Shown here: piece by piece, positions 1 to 6,564 of the stretch
How the letters are laid out: the number at the start of each line of letters is the position of its first letter
Position numbering within the stretch: the first letter of the stretch is position 1
Assembly: GCA_964515405.1 (NCBI GenBank)
Contig: CAZERD010000051.1
Location: 1-10,487 of the forward strand
From: CAZERD01 sp964515405
Lineage (GTDB): Bacteria; Campylobacterota_A; Desulfurellia; Desulfurellales; CAZERD01
DNA: 10,487 nucleotides
Direction: 5' to 3'
Position numbers and translations under genes: made by a program
Notes under the pieces: generated by a model
What the model was told of the DNA's origin: nothing
Database searches by the model: none
Seen by the model: only the letters and a program-made list of their open reading frames with translations

Positions 1-236
1 CCTTCCCTTATTCGTTTATCTGCTGTCTCGAACAGATTAGCTATAACCCTCACCTTTTCCTTTTGCATCTCTATTGGTCTGTTATCAGGATTTTCCTCAA
101 TCAGACCTTTATACGCTAATTGCTCTCCCTTTTTCAGGAGAAAGGATCTGAGTATATTGTTCTTTGCAACCAGATAGCCTCCCCCGCTTGCTGCTATTTT
201 GGTCAACGTGTCTGAAAATCTTTCTAAGCTCTTCAT
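1..236 (-). CDS. Hypothetical protein, N-terminal 78 residues only
   Basis: This is an open frame reading leftward from an ATG at 236-234 with no stop before the window edge, so the C-terminus is missing. The start is supported by a strong GGGGGAG ribosome-binding site five bases upstream (242-248) and by a good promoter just ahead of it. The visible part begins MKSLERFSDTLTKIAASGGG and continues with a basic, K/E-rich stretch. It has no signal peptide and no membrane segment, so a cytoplasmic protein is likely. Residues from about 55 on (NRPIEMQKEKVRVIANLFET) look like an amphipathic helix. I recognise no family. The gene lies downstream of the deacetylase on the same strand, but its own promoter suggests it can be transcribed separately. 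Confidence 0.75.
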   Translation of the reverse strand, partial: MKSLERFSDTLTKIAASGGGYLVAKNNILRSFLLKKGEQLAYKGLIEENPDNRPIEMQKEKVRVIANLFETADKRIRE

Positions 237-268
237 TTCTACTCCCCCTCACTGGTTACATTTTATAA

Positions 269-297
269 GTAATATAAGCAAATTCCGCATAAGTCAA
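269..297 (-). promoter_or_regulatory. Sigma-70-type promoter for the truncated left-edge gene
   Basis: On the minus strand a -35 box TTGACT (292-297, 5 of 6 consensus bases) is followed after exactly 17 bp by a -10 box TATTAC (269-274, 4 of 6). A second AT-rich TATAAA lies slightly downstream. The site fills the 63-bp gap between the deacetylase stop codon and the next gene's start. I see no terminator hairpin in the gap, so read-through from the upstream operon is also possible. Confidence 0.55.
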
Positions 298-299
298 GT

Positions 300-1322
300 C
301 TAATGTTGATTTATCACCATCCATAGCCTCATTGCTTCCCTTCCAGTTGTTCTGTTTATGGCCATTATGCCTAATCTATCCTTGGGTGTGTCTATGGTAA
401 AGTGCTTTACGTACACGAGGTTATCCTTAATCTTTGCTTTCTGCCACCCATTCAGCGTTGTGTACACCATGAAGTTCTTGTACCTTCGGAGGTCTCTTAC
501 AGTGGCTCCAATGAATTCAGGTTTTCCACTAATTATACCAACAGGGGGATATCTTCTTTTAAGACTCAATGGCTCCAAGGAAAGTACCCACCTAAAATGT
601 CTCATCGTAGCCCAATACTTTCCCAAGATAGGTTCTCGGGGTATCATGGTCAGTGGGGTATATCTTCCAACGCTGCCTATATCTTGGGTTAGCAAACACT
701 CAAACCCCAATTTTTTGGCTATCCGTATCAATATTCTGTTGTAATCACCATAAGGGAATGCAAAAGCAATAGGTTTATATCCGAGGTAGCGTTTAAAGAA
801 GGATATACTCTTCTTTAAGTCCTGCGTTATCCATGCTTTATATTCTTGGATTGTTTCTCCCTTTTTCAGGTATGCCATATGTGCATGGGCATAACTGTGT
901 GACTGGAAATCTATATGATATTTCATCATTTCTTTTATCTCTCTAAGTGTCATATAGGCAGGATAGTGTTTTTCTATAGCCTCTGTTGGAAGGAATACTG
1001 TTGCTGGATACCCGTATTTCTTTATTATAGGGAATGCATTATTAAACACACTCTTGTAGCCATCATCAAACGTGATTACAACAGCCTTTTGCGGTAAGGA
1101 TTGCTTGTGTCTTAACAGCCTTATAAGCCTCTTAAGTGGGATTACTGAGTAATGATGGACTTTTAAATACTTCATCTGTTTCCTGAATCTATTTATAGAA
1201 ACATTGGTAGAAGGAGATTTTGGATTACCGACTTTATGATATATGAGTACCACTACATACCCGTAAGAAGTTCCTGAGAGAAATATAGATATCAAAAGCA
1301 CAATAATCGCTATCCTTTTCAT
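300..1322 (-). CDS. Polysaccharide deacetylase (NodB domain), exported
   Basis: This is a 340-residue carbohydrate esterase family 4 (NodB-homology) protein that would remove N- or O-acetyl groups from a surface polysaccharide or peptidoglycan-type glycan. Residues 1-21 (MKRIAIIVLLISIFLSGTSYG) form a signal peptide or N-terminal anchor, so it acts outside the cytoplasmic membrane. The domain opens with LIYHKVG (26-32). Motif 1 is TFDDG (84-88), with presumed catalytic base Asp86 and metal ligand Asp87. Motif 2 is HSYAH (142-146), giving metal ligands His142 and His146. FPYGDYN (189-195) and Arg229 match motifs 3 and 4. The YHKVG opening and overall plan resemble the IcaB/PgaB branch. Residues from about 255 on form an extra C-terminal region I do not recognise. 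The start codon overlaps the stop of the upstream gene (ATGA), with GGAGG at 1328-1332, so translation is probably coupled. The exact substrate cannot be read from the sequence. Confidence 0.9.
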   Translation of the reverse strand: MKRIAIIVLLISIFLSGTSYGYVVVLIYHKVGNPKSPSTNVSINRFRKQMKYLKVHHYSVIPLKRLIRLLRHKQSLPQKAVVITFDDGYKSVFNNAFPIIKKYGYPATVFLPTEAIEKHYPAYMTLREIKEMMKYHIDFQSHSYAHAHMAYLKKGETIQEYKAWITQDLKKSISFFKRYLGYKPIAFAFPYGDYNRILIRIAKKLGFECLLTQDIGSVGRYTPLTMIPREPILGKYWATMRHFRWVLSLEPLSLKRRYPPVGIISGKPEFIGATVRDLRRYKNFMVYTTLNGWQKAKIKDNLVYVKHFTIDTPKDRLGIMAINRTTGREAMRLWMVINQH

Positions 1323-2092
1323 TTCATCCTCCAGTGGGGTTTTCTCTTCTCTGTAAACGCTATCACTCCCTCACGGGCATCCTCCGTGGAGGATAACGAG
1401 GCGAATAACTCCGTCATGTAATCTATGGCTTCATGGTAAGGTATGTCTGACATTTTATATATGCCGAGTTTTCCTGTTTGAACAGCAAGGGGGCTCTTTG
1501 ATGCTATTTCTTCCGCGAGTTTTATTGTTTCTTCTTCCAGTTTCTCATCCTCAACTACTTTATTGAAGATACCGAGTTTTTCAGCTTCATCTGAGGATAG
1601 TATCCTACCTGTTAAGACCATCTCAAGGGTTTTTCTTCTACCAATTATTCTCATCAATGGTACAGCCGGACCGAGGCATATAAGCCCCACATTCACGGCT
1701 GTTGTACCTATTTTTGCACTCCTTCCAGCTACAGCCATGTCGCATGAAAATACCAGGCCCGCGCCGTTGGCTAATGCATATCCATGAACCTGAGCTATCA
1801 CTGGCTTTTTCATTCTTGCCAGGGTGTGGTTGTGTTCGTCCATCTTTGCTAAAAACTCCCTGTACTCTTTGTTGGATTTGTTTCCAAACTCATCGAGGGC
1901 TATTCCAACGGAGAAGTGTTTGCCATTGGCTTTGATAATAATCACTCTAATCTCATCATCTTTGTCCATTTCCCTAAGCGTATTGTTTAGAGAAACAGCA
2001 AACTCCTCATTAAATGTGTTCCACTGCTCTGGTCTGTTTAGTACTACGATACCTATAGAACCCCGCCTTTCCCTGAGAATGACCTCAGACAT
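1319..2092 (-). CDS. Crotonase-superfamily protein lacking both catalytic Glu
   Basis: This 257-residue protein has the enoyl-CoA hydratase/isomerase fold, at the usual family length. The oxyanion-hole and CoA-binding segments are present: GKHFSVGIALDEF (57-69) and VHGYALANGAGLVFSCD (102-118). The family signature TLEMVLTGRILSSDEAEKLG follows from residue 155. Aligned by eye to rat mitochondrial hydratase, Glu144 corresponds to Gly112 and Glu164 to Ala132, so both residues that activate water are missing. The segment VNVGLICLGPAVPLMR (133-148) resembles the ECHDC3-like branch, whose reaction is not established. A simple hydratase activity is therefore doubtful, although another crotonase reaction such as isomerisation, thioester hydrolysis or dehydration remains possible. 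The ATG is preceded by AGGGGG (2099-2104). The gene heads a minus-strand operon with the deacetylase. Confidence 0.88.
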   Translation of the reverse strand: MSEVILRERRGSIGIVVLNRPEQWNTFNEEFAVSLNNTLREMDKDDEIRVIIIKANGKHFSVGIALDEFGNKSNKEYREFLAKMDEHNHTLARMKKPVIAQVHGYALANGAGLVFSCDMAVAGRSAKIGTTAVNVGLICLGPAVPLMRIIGRRKTLEMVLTGRILSSDEAEKLGIFNKVVEDEKLEEETIKLAEEIASKSPLAVQTGKLGIYKMSDIPYHEAIDYMTELFASLSSTEDAREGVIAFTEKRKPHWRMK

Positions 2093-2126
2093 ATTGCACC
2101 CCCTGGAGGGATAATTTTATAATTTC

Positions 2127-2154
2127 ACTATAGCACAATGTTTATGTGAGTCAA
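2127..2154 (-). promoter_or_regulatory. Promoter for the crotonase-deacetylase operon
   Basis: On the minus strand TTGACT (-35, 2149-2154) is followed after 16 bp by TATAGT (-10, 2127-2132); each box matches consensus at 5 of 6 bases. It lies about 35 bp ahead of the crotonase start codon. A second, perfect TTGACA lies 14 bp further upstream (2163-2168), with only a poor -10 (CATAAA) at the same 16-bp spacing. The -35 region overlaps one copy of a direct repeat, which could be an operator. Confidence 0.55.
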
Positions 2155-2172
2155 CGGTGGTATGTCAACGGT
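2150..2172. repeat. Two-copy direct repeat GTCAACGGT, possible operator
   Basis: GTCAACGGT occurs at 2150-2158 and again at 2164-2172, a 14-bp period, in the middle of the divergent intergenic region. The left copy overlaps the -35 box of the minus-strand promoter. This position suits a regulator-binding site, but each copy also contains a TTGAC on the minus strand, so duplicated -35 elements would look the same. Confidence 0.35.
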
Positions 2173-2176
2173 AATG

Positions 2177-2205
2177 TTGTGTTCAAATTAGAAACTTGGT
2201 AATAT
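2177..2205 (+). promoter_or_regulatory. Possible extended -10 promoter for the lon-aroC-aroK run
   Basis: An extended -10 element TGG-TAATAT lies at 2197-2205, with a weak -35 candidate TTGTGT (2177-2182) at 17-bp spacing. It is 34 bp ahead of the first plus-strand start codon. The -35 match is poor (3 of 6), so the call rests mainly on the TGn extension and on the position. Confidence 0.35.
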
Positions 2206-2239
2206 TAATAAGAGTTTATTTTTTACAGGAAGGTGTTTC

Positions 2240-2530
2240 ATGTGTAGCATTGACATCATCATTAGAAAAAGTGACAGATGGACGCTCAAAAGCCACCTTG
2301 AGTCCCATGGTATAGAATTTATGGAGTGGTTTTTTGAGTCCGTAATAGATAGGTGTATTATTACTCTCAGGGTTTCACACTCCGAGGGTATGAAAACAGT
2401 GTATGAATTCCTGAGGTACTCTTCCCCTGATAGTATGATAGTCCTTCCGGATGGGAGGAGAGTAAGACCTGGCAGGAGTGAGTATTCTGAGCTTGAAAGA
2501 TACGTGAAAGTATACTTTGAAAAGGAGTGA
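2240..2530 (+). CDS. Small conserved-looking protein of unknown function (96 aa)
   Basis: The 96-residue protein starts at an ATG six bases after AGGAAGG (2227-2233). It has no signal peptide or membrane segment and is probably cytoplasmic. Read by eye, the order of predicted elements is strand (SIDIIIR, 3-9), helix (WTLKSHLESHG, 14-24), strand (EFMEWFF), strand (RCIITLRVS, 38-46), helix (GMKTVYEFLRY), strand (MIVLPDGRRV), then a charged C-terminal helix. That beta-alpha-beta-beta-alpha-beta order fits a ferredoxin-like or ACT-like fold, but this is inference and I recognise no family. The gene ends two bases before the start of the Lon-like protease gene, so the two are surely co-translated. 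A role with the protease, for example as adaptor or regulator, is a guess from position alone. Confidence 0.8.
   Translation: MCSIDIIIRKSDRWTLKSHLESHGIEFMEWFFESVIDRCIITLRVSHSEGMKTVYEFLRYSSPDSMIVLPDGRRVRPGRSEYSELERYVKVYFEKE
2521..2526 (+). promoter_or_regulatory. Ribosome-binding site deciding the protease start
   Basis: AAGGAG (2521-2526) directly abuts a GTG at 2527 but is six bases from the ATG at 2533. Normal spacing makes ATG 2533 the start, two codons shorter than the longest possible frame. Confidence 0.7.
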
Positions 2531-2532
2531 AG

Positions 2533-4905
2533 ATGTCTGTTGTTAGGTTAACGAGTGGTGATCTTACAATCAGTTATAGTATCGATCTGTCGTCTGTTGA
2601 ACCTGATGGATCAAACTTCATAGCACAGACCAGAATAGAGCTTGCTCTGAAGAAACTTTCAAGATTGAAGTCACCCGATTACAATTGCTATATAAGTGGC
2701 AATCTGTCCAAGGGGGACAAACTTGTTGTGAAATCTGTGCTTATGAGACATCTTTCTGGTACAAAGAAGGAGAGGAGAGATTACTGTTACGTGAATAATT
2801 TTTTAAATCCTAGGATGCCCAAGCTCCTCGTTTTACCGGCGGGGAAAGGGATCGAACTTTCAAGGTCTATGGAGGAGCTCGTTAAGTACTTAAAAAAGAA
2901 TGTTCCAGCTATATTTGAGAGTAAAGAGTATGAAAAGAGGATTCAAGCTGTCATTTCTGAGTACGCAGAGAAAGAAAAAGCGCTATATGAGGAGTTAGAA
3001 GAAAAAGCGAATGAAATGGAGTTCATCGTTAAACCGTCTCCAACTGGTATACTAATAAATCCAGTTGTAGATGGTAAAATCGTAACGGAAAGGGAATATG
3101 ATACGCTACCTCAGGAGACAAAAAAAGCTATTGAAGAAAGAAGAAAAAAACTTGAGGAGCATATAAACACTTTTCTCCGTAAAACGAGAGAGATAGAAAA
3201 AGAGAAACACGAACAGATAAATAAGATTAATGATGAAATGGGATTATTTGTTGTGGCCCACAAAATAGATGAAATGAAAGAGAAATTTGATGGAATTGAT
3301 TGCGTTCAGAAGTACCTTGATGAGGTTGAAAGCTATACGTTAGACAACATATCCATATTTCTCCCTCAGAAACAGCAGATGTTTCCATTCCTACAACAAG
3401 AGAATAAGTACACAGAATACAAAGTCAATGTGCTAGTTGATAGTTTAGATTCTGAGAGTGTGCCGATTATATATGAGGAAAATCCCACATACTATAATGT
3501 ATTTGGCAAGGTGGAAAAGCAGGCGTACTTTGGGGCATTTGTAGCCAATTTTACCAACATAGTGGCAGGAGCTATACACAAGGCTAACGGTGGATACTTG
3601 ATACTTGATGCTGTGAGCGTTCTTTCCAATCCCGGTGTTTGGGAAACCCTCAAAAAGACCTTAGTCAGTAGAAAAGCAACAATAGAAGATCTGGGAGAAA
3701 AGTATGGATTCATAGCATCTGAAACGCTTAAACCTGAACCCATGGATGTGGATGTTAATGTAGTGCTGATAGGGCCCGAGTGGGTTTATCGCATCTTGTT
3801 TGAGTATGATGAGGAGTTCGGCAAGTTATTCAAGCTCAAGACAAATTTTGATGCCTCTGTGGACGCTGAGGAAGAAAGTCTTGAGAAGTATGCCTCAAGA
3901 GTGCTTTCGTTTTGCAAGGAGGCTGGTTTAAAGAAACCTGACACAGGAGGTTTTAAAGCCCTATTTGAGTACAGTTCAAGGATGGCTTCCCATAAAAGGA
4001 AGCTTTGGGCTTATACAGACGATGTTTTTGATATTCTGAGGGAAGCTCACTTCGCGTCTGATGGTATGTATCTTGGGTACAACGATATAAAAAAGGCTAT
4101 AGATGAGAAGGTGTTCCTGAGAAACATCTGGAAGGAAAAGATATACGAGCTCGTCAAAACCGGTCAAATACTTATAGAGCTTGACGGTAAGAGGGTAGGG
4201 CAGGTTAACGGCCTTTCAGTGATAGACCTTGGGGATTTCTCATTTGGGCAACCTAACAGAATAACTGCGAAGGTTTTCGCGGGAAACAAGGGTATTCTTA
4301 ACGTGGAAAGGGAATCAAAGCTGAGTGGCAGAATATTTGACAAGGCTTCATATATAATGATGGGTTACTTGGGGTATATGTATGCTTTTGATATGCCGAT
4401 AAGTCTATCTGCCACAATCTCTTTTGATCAATCCTATTCTGTTATAGAAGGAGACTCGGCAAGCATAGCTGAAACACTTGCCTTGCTTTCAGCCATAGCC
4501 GACATACCCATCAGGCAGGATCTGGCTGTTACGGGCTCTATGGATCAGAACGGTAGGGTACAACCTATAGGAGGGGTTAATGAAAAGATAGAAGGATTCT
4601 ATGAAGTATGTAAATTGACAGGTCGCCTTGGGAGTAGTGGAGTTGTCATACCCAAGAACAACCTTGATAACCTCGTTCTTTCCGATGACGTAAAGTGCTC
4701 TGTTGAGAAGGGAGAATTTCATATATATACGGTGGAGGACATTGATGATGCCATAGAACTGTTTTCAGGGATAAGATCAGGACGAAGAGTAAAAAACAGG
4801 TTCGAGAAGGGAACTTTTCACTACTTTGTCAAGAAAAAACTGATGCAGCTAACAAGGATAGCTGATAAAAATGCTGGAGGCAGAATTGAGACTGAGGTTT
4901 GTTGA
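2533..4905 (+). CDS. Lon-like Ser/Lys protease with degenerate Walker A
   Basis: This is a 790-residue protein of the Lon-like AAA_32 type (LonB/LonC-like architecture), a cytoplasmic protease for unfolded or damaged proteins. Residues 48-70 align with the family's Walker A region but read GNLSKGDKL (56-64) where GPPGTGKT is expected: the ATP-gripping lysine is Asp62 and the next residue is Lys63. Residues 130-270 are charged and helical, probably the family's coiled-coil insert. The conserved block ENPTYYNVFGKVEKQA (316-331) and the Walker B segment GGYLILDA (353-360) follow. The protease domain (about 570-750) has EGDSASIAE (639-647) and GGVNEKIEGF (680-689). Ser642 and Lys685 form the dyad, 43 residues apart exactly as in other Lon proteases. 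An intact dyad with a broken ATP site points to ATP-independent proteolysis, as described for LonC of Meiothermus. The gene overlaps aroC by 20 bases. Confidence 0.92.
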   Translation: MSVVRLTSGDLTISYSIDLSSVEPDGSNFIAQTRIELALKKLSRLKSPDYNCYISGNLSKGDKLVVKSVLMRHLSGTKKERRDYCYVNNFLNPRMPKLLVLPAGKGIELSRSMEELVKYLKKNVPAIFESKEYEKRIQAVISEYAEKEKALYEELEEKANEMEFIVKPSPTGILINPVVDGKIVTEREYDTLPQETKKAIEERRKKLEEHINTFLRKTREIEKEKHEQINKINDEMGLFVVAHKIDEMKEKFDGIDCVQKYLDEVESYTLDNISIFLPQKQQMFPFLQQENKYTEYKVNVLVDSLDSESVPIIYEENPTYYNVFGKVEKQAYFGAFVANFTNIVAGAIHKANGGYLILDAVSVLSNPGVWETLKKTLVSRKATIEDLGEKYGFIASETLKPEPMDVDVNVVLIGPEWVYRILFEYDEEFGKLFKLKTNFDASVDAEEESLEKYASRVLSFCKEAGLKKPDTGGFKALFEYSSRMASHKRKLWAYTDDVFDILREAHFASDGMYLGYNDIKKAIDEKVFLRNIWKEKIYELVKTGQILIELDGKRVGQVNGLSVIDLGDFSFGQPNRITAKVFAGNKGILNVERESKLSGRIFDKASYIMMGYLGYMYAFDMPISLSATISFDQSYSVIEGDSASIAETLALLSAIADIPIRQDLAVTGSMDQNGRVQPIGGVNEKIEGFYEVCKLTGRLGSSGVVIPKNNLDNLVLSDDVKCSVEKGEFHIYTVEDIDDAIELFSGIRSGRRVKNRFEKGTFHYFVKKKLMQLTRIADKNAGGRIETEVC
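4876..4880 (+). promoter_or_regulatory. Ribosome-binding site deciding the aroC start
   Basis: GGAGG lies inside the last codons of the protease gene, five bases before TTG at 4886. That start gives MRLRFVDAGESHG, which matches the usual N-terminus of chorismate synthase. The ATG at 4871 would add five residues and has no well-spaced site. Confidence 0.75.
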
Positions 4906-6043
4906 CGCTGGTGAATCCCACGGTAGGATGCTCGTGGGTATAATTGAGGGAATCCCTGCAGGTCTAAATGTGGACGAAAGCTTCATAAATAGGGACCTTA
5001 TGCTGAGACAGTCTGGCTATGGCAGAGGCGGCAGACAAAACATAGAGAAGGATAGGGTTGTTTTTCTCAGTGGATTAAGAAGAGGAGAAACCATAGGTTC
5101 CCCAATAGCTATATCAGTGGAAAACAGAGACTTTGAGAACTGGAAGAGCGTTATGTCTCCCTTTGGTGAGGGCGGGAGAGAGGTTTTTCACCCAAGACCT
5201 GGTCACGCGGATCTCGGAGGGTACTTGAAGTATGACAGAAGTGATATAAGGGATGTTCTTGAAAGATCAAGTGCACGAGAGACATCAGTCAGGACAGCGG
5301 CTGGAGCCTTAGCTCGGCTTGTACTGAGGGAAGTAGGTGTCAGTGTGGTGGCTTTTGTTACTGCTATAGGGAAAGTTAGAATGAATGAACTAAGTGGTAT
5401 AAACATCCATGAACTGGAGGTCAAAACTGAAGGTTCCCCTGTATTCTGTCCAGATGAACTTGCTACAAGACTTATGATAGCAGAAATAGAAGAAGCTAAG
5501 AGAGCCAGGGATACACTCGGTGGTGCTGTGAGGGTAGTTGTTGCTGGAGTAGTACCAGGTCTTGGTTCTTACTCCCAGTGGGATAGGAGGTTGGACGCCA
5601 GACTCTCCTATTACCTTATGAGCATTCAGGCAGTAAAAGCTGTTGAAATAGGGGATGGTATTTCTGCGTCTCTACTTCCTGGTTCTGCTGTGCATGATGA
5701 AATATACTATAGCTCAGAAAGAGGTTATTTCAGGGAAACGAATAGAGCTGGTGGTATAGAGGGGGGGGTATCCAATGGGGAAAATATAGTTGTGAATATC
5801 TATATGAAACCTATACCAACGCTGATGAAACCACTTAAAAGCGTTGATATAAGAACAAAAAAGCAAGTTGATGCGGTAAAAGAAAGGAGTGATGTGTGCG
5901 CAGTTCCTTCTCTCTCTGTGATAGCTAAAAACGTTGTATCTATGTGTATTCTTGATGCCTACCTTGAGAAATTTGGTTCGGACACAATGTCTGAATTGAG
6001 AGCGCGGATAACGGAATACAGGGAGTATATTTTCTCCAAATGA
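4886..6043 (+). CDS. aroC: Chorismate synthase
   Basis: This enzyme converts 5-enolpyruvylshikimate-3-phosphate to chorismate with reduced FMN, the last step of the shikimate pathway, in the cytoplasm. With the TTG start the protein has 385 residues, typical of the bacterial family. Visible signatures are GESHG (9-13, active-site His12), GYGRGGRQNIEKD (44-56), RPGHADLGG (104-112, active-site His107), SSARETSVRTAAGA (128-141), GSYSQWD (227-233), TNRAGGIEGGVSNG (285-298) and ERSDVCAVPS (333-342) with the conserved Asp336. All parts of the active site appear intact. The gene starts inside the protease gene and shares four bases with aroK, so it is translationally coupled at both ends. A run of eight G lies in the codons for Glu292-Val295. 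Confidence 0.96.
   Translation: MRLRFVDAGESHGRMLVGIIEGIPAGLNVDESFINRDLMLRQSGYGRGGRQNIEKDRVVFLSGLRRGETIGSPIAISVENRDFENWKSVMSPFGEGGREVFHPRPGHADLGGYLKYDRSDIRDVLERSSARETSVRTAAGALARLVLREVGVSVVAFVTAIGKVRMNELSGINIHELEVKTEGSPVFCPDELATRLMIAEIEEAKRARDTLGGAVRVVVAGVVPGLGSYSQWDRRLDARLSYYLMSIQAVKAVEIGDGISASLLPGSAVHDEIYYSSERGYFRETNRAGGIEGGVSNGENIVVNIYMKPIPTLMKPLKSVDIRTKKQVDAVKERSDVCAVPSLSVIAKNVVSMCILDAYLEKFGSDTMSELRARITEYREYIFSK
5761..5768 (+). repeat. G8 homopolymer inside aroC
   Basis: Eight consecutive G encode part of Glu-Gly-Gly-Val within the conserved RAGGIEGGVSNG region. The frame is intact in this copy. Such tracts are prone to slippage and to sequencing error; a one-base change would remove the last 90 or so residues, including Asp336. 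Confidence 0.9.
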
Positions 6044-6549
6044 ATATTATACTCATAGGATTCATGGGATCTGGGAAATCCACCATAGGCAAAGTACTCT
6101 CTGAGAAGATGGAGAGACCTTTCCTTGATACAGATGAGGTTATCTCTAAGAATGTGGGCCTGAGTATCTCTGAGATATTCAAAAAGTATGGTGAGAAATT
6201 TTTTAGGGAGGAAGAACGAAAACTCATCTTTGAAATGCTGCATAATATTGAAGACTCCATTATTTCCACCGGTGGTGGAATGCCATGTTATCTCGATAAT
6301 GGTAAACTGCTAAGAGAAATCGGTATTGTTGCTTATTTGAAGGCACCTTTTGACCTAATTCTCAAAAGAATAAACAGTGAGAACAGACCGCTATTTAGCG
6401 AGGAAGAATCCCTACGCTACCTGTACTTGACACGCCACGAATGCTATACACATGTATGCCACTTTACTGTGGAGGGTTCAGCAGAACCACTGGTTGTTGT
6501 TAACTCTCTGGAGGCGTGCATTACGCGTTGGGTAGTAAACAGATCATAA
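6040..6549 (+). CDS. aroK: Shikimate kinase
   Basis: This 169-residue NMP-kinase-fold enzyme phosphorylates shikimate at the 3-hydroxyl using ATP, two steps before the reaction of the aroC product. Walker A is GFMGSGKST (7-15). The DTD motif (30-32) supplies Asp32 for Mg and shikimate contact. Arg56 in FFREEE and the GGG of STGGGMP (76-82) bind shikimate. The lid arginine is Arg116 in NRPLF, and Arg132 in LTRHECY is the late conserved arginine. Length and motifs are those of a normal monofunctional enzyme. Its ATG overlaps the aroC stop (ATGA) and no strong ribosome-binding site is close, so it probably depends on ribosomes finishing aroC. It is the last gene of the plus-strand run. aroK versus aroL naming is by convention only. 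Confidence 0.95.
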   Translation: MNIILIGFMGSGKSTIGKVLSEKMERPFLDTDEVISKNVGLSISEIFKKYGEKFFREEERKLIFEMLHNIEDSIISTGGGMPCYLDNGKLLREIGIVAYLKAPFDLILKRINSENRPLFSEEESLRYLYLTRHECYTHVCHFTVEGSAEPLVVVNSLEACITRWVVNRS

Positions 6550-6564
6550 GGAAACTGATCCCTT

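Noticed and set aside
358..744. Plus-strand open frame of 128 codons
   Set aside because: It lies wholly antisense to the deacetylase, whose motifs are intact, and its translation shows no family features.
1563..2114. Several plus-strand frames opposite the crotonase gene
   Set aside because: They are antisense shadows of a well-supported gene and lack ribosome-binding sites and recognisable sequence.
2527..2529. GTG as start of the Lon-like protease
   Set aside because: The AAGGAG site would touch the codon directly; ATG 2533 has proper six-base spacing.
4871..4873. ATG as start of aroC
   Set aside because: It adds five residues not found in the family and lacks a well-placed ribosome-binding site; TTG 4886 has GGAGG at five bases.
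5940..6269. Two minus-strand frames across the aroC-aroK junction
   Set aside because: Both coding genes on the other strand are unmistakable; these frames are shadows.
6548..6564. Hairpin AAGGA / TCCCTT as a bidirectional terminator
   Set aside because: The stem is only about five pairs with a bulge and has no T-run on either strand.
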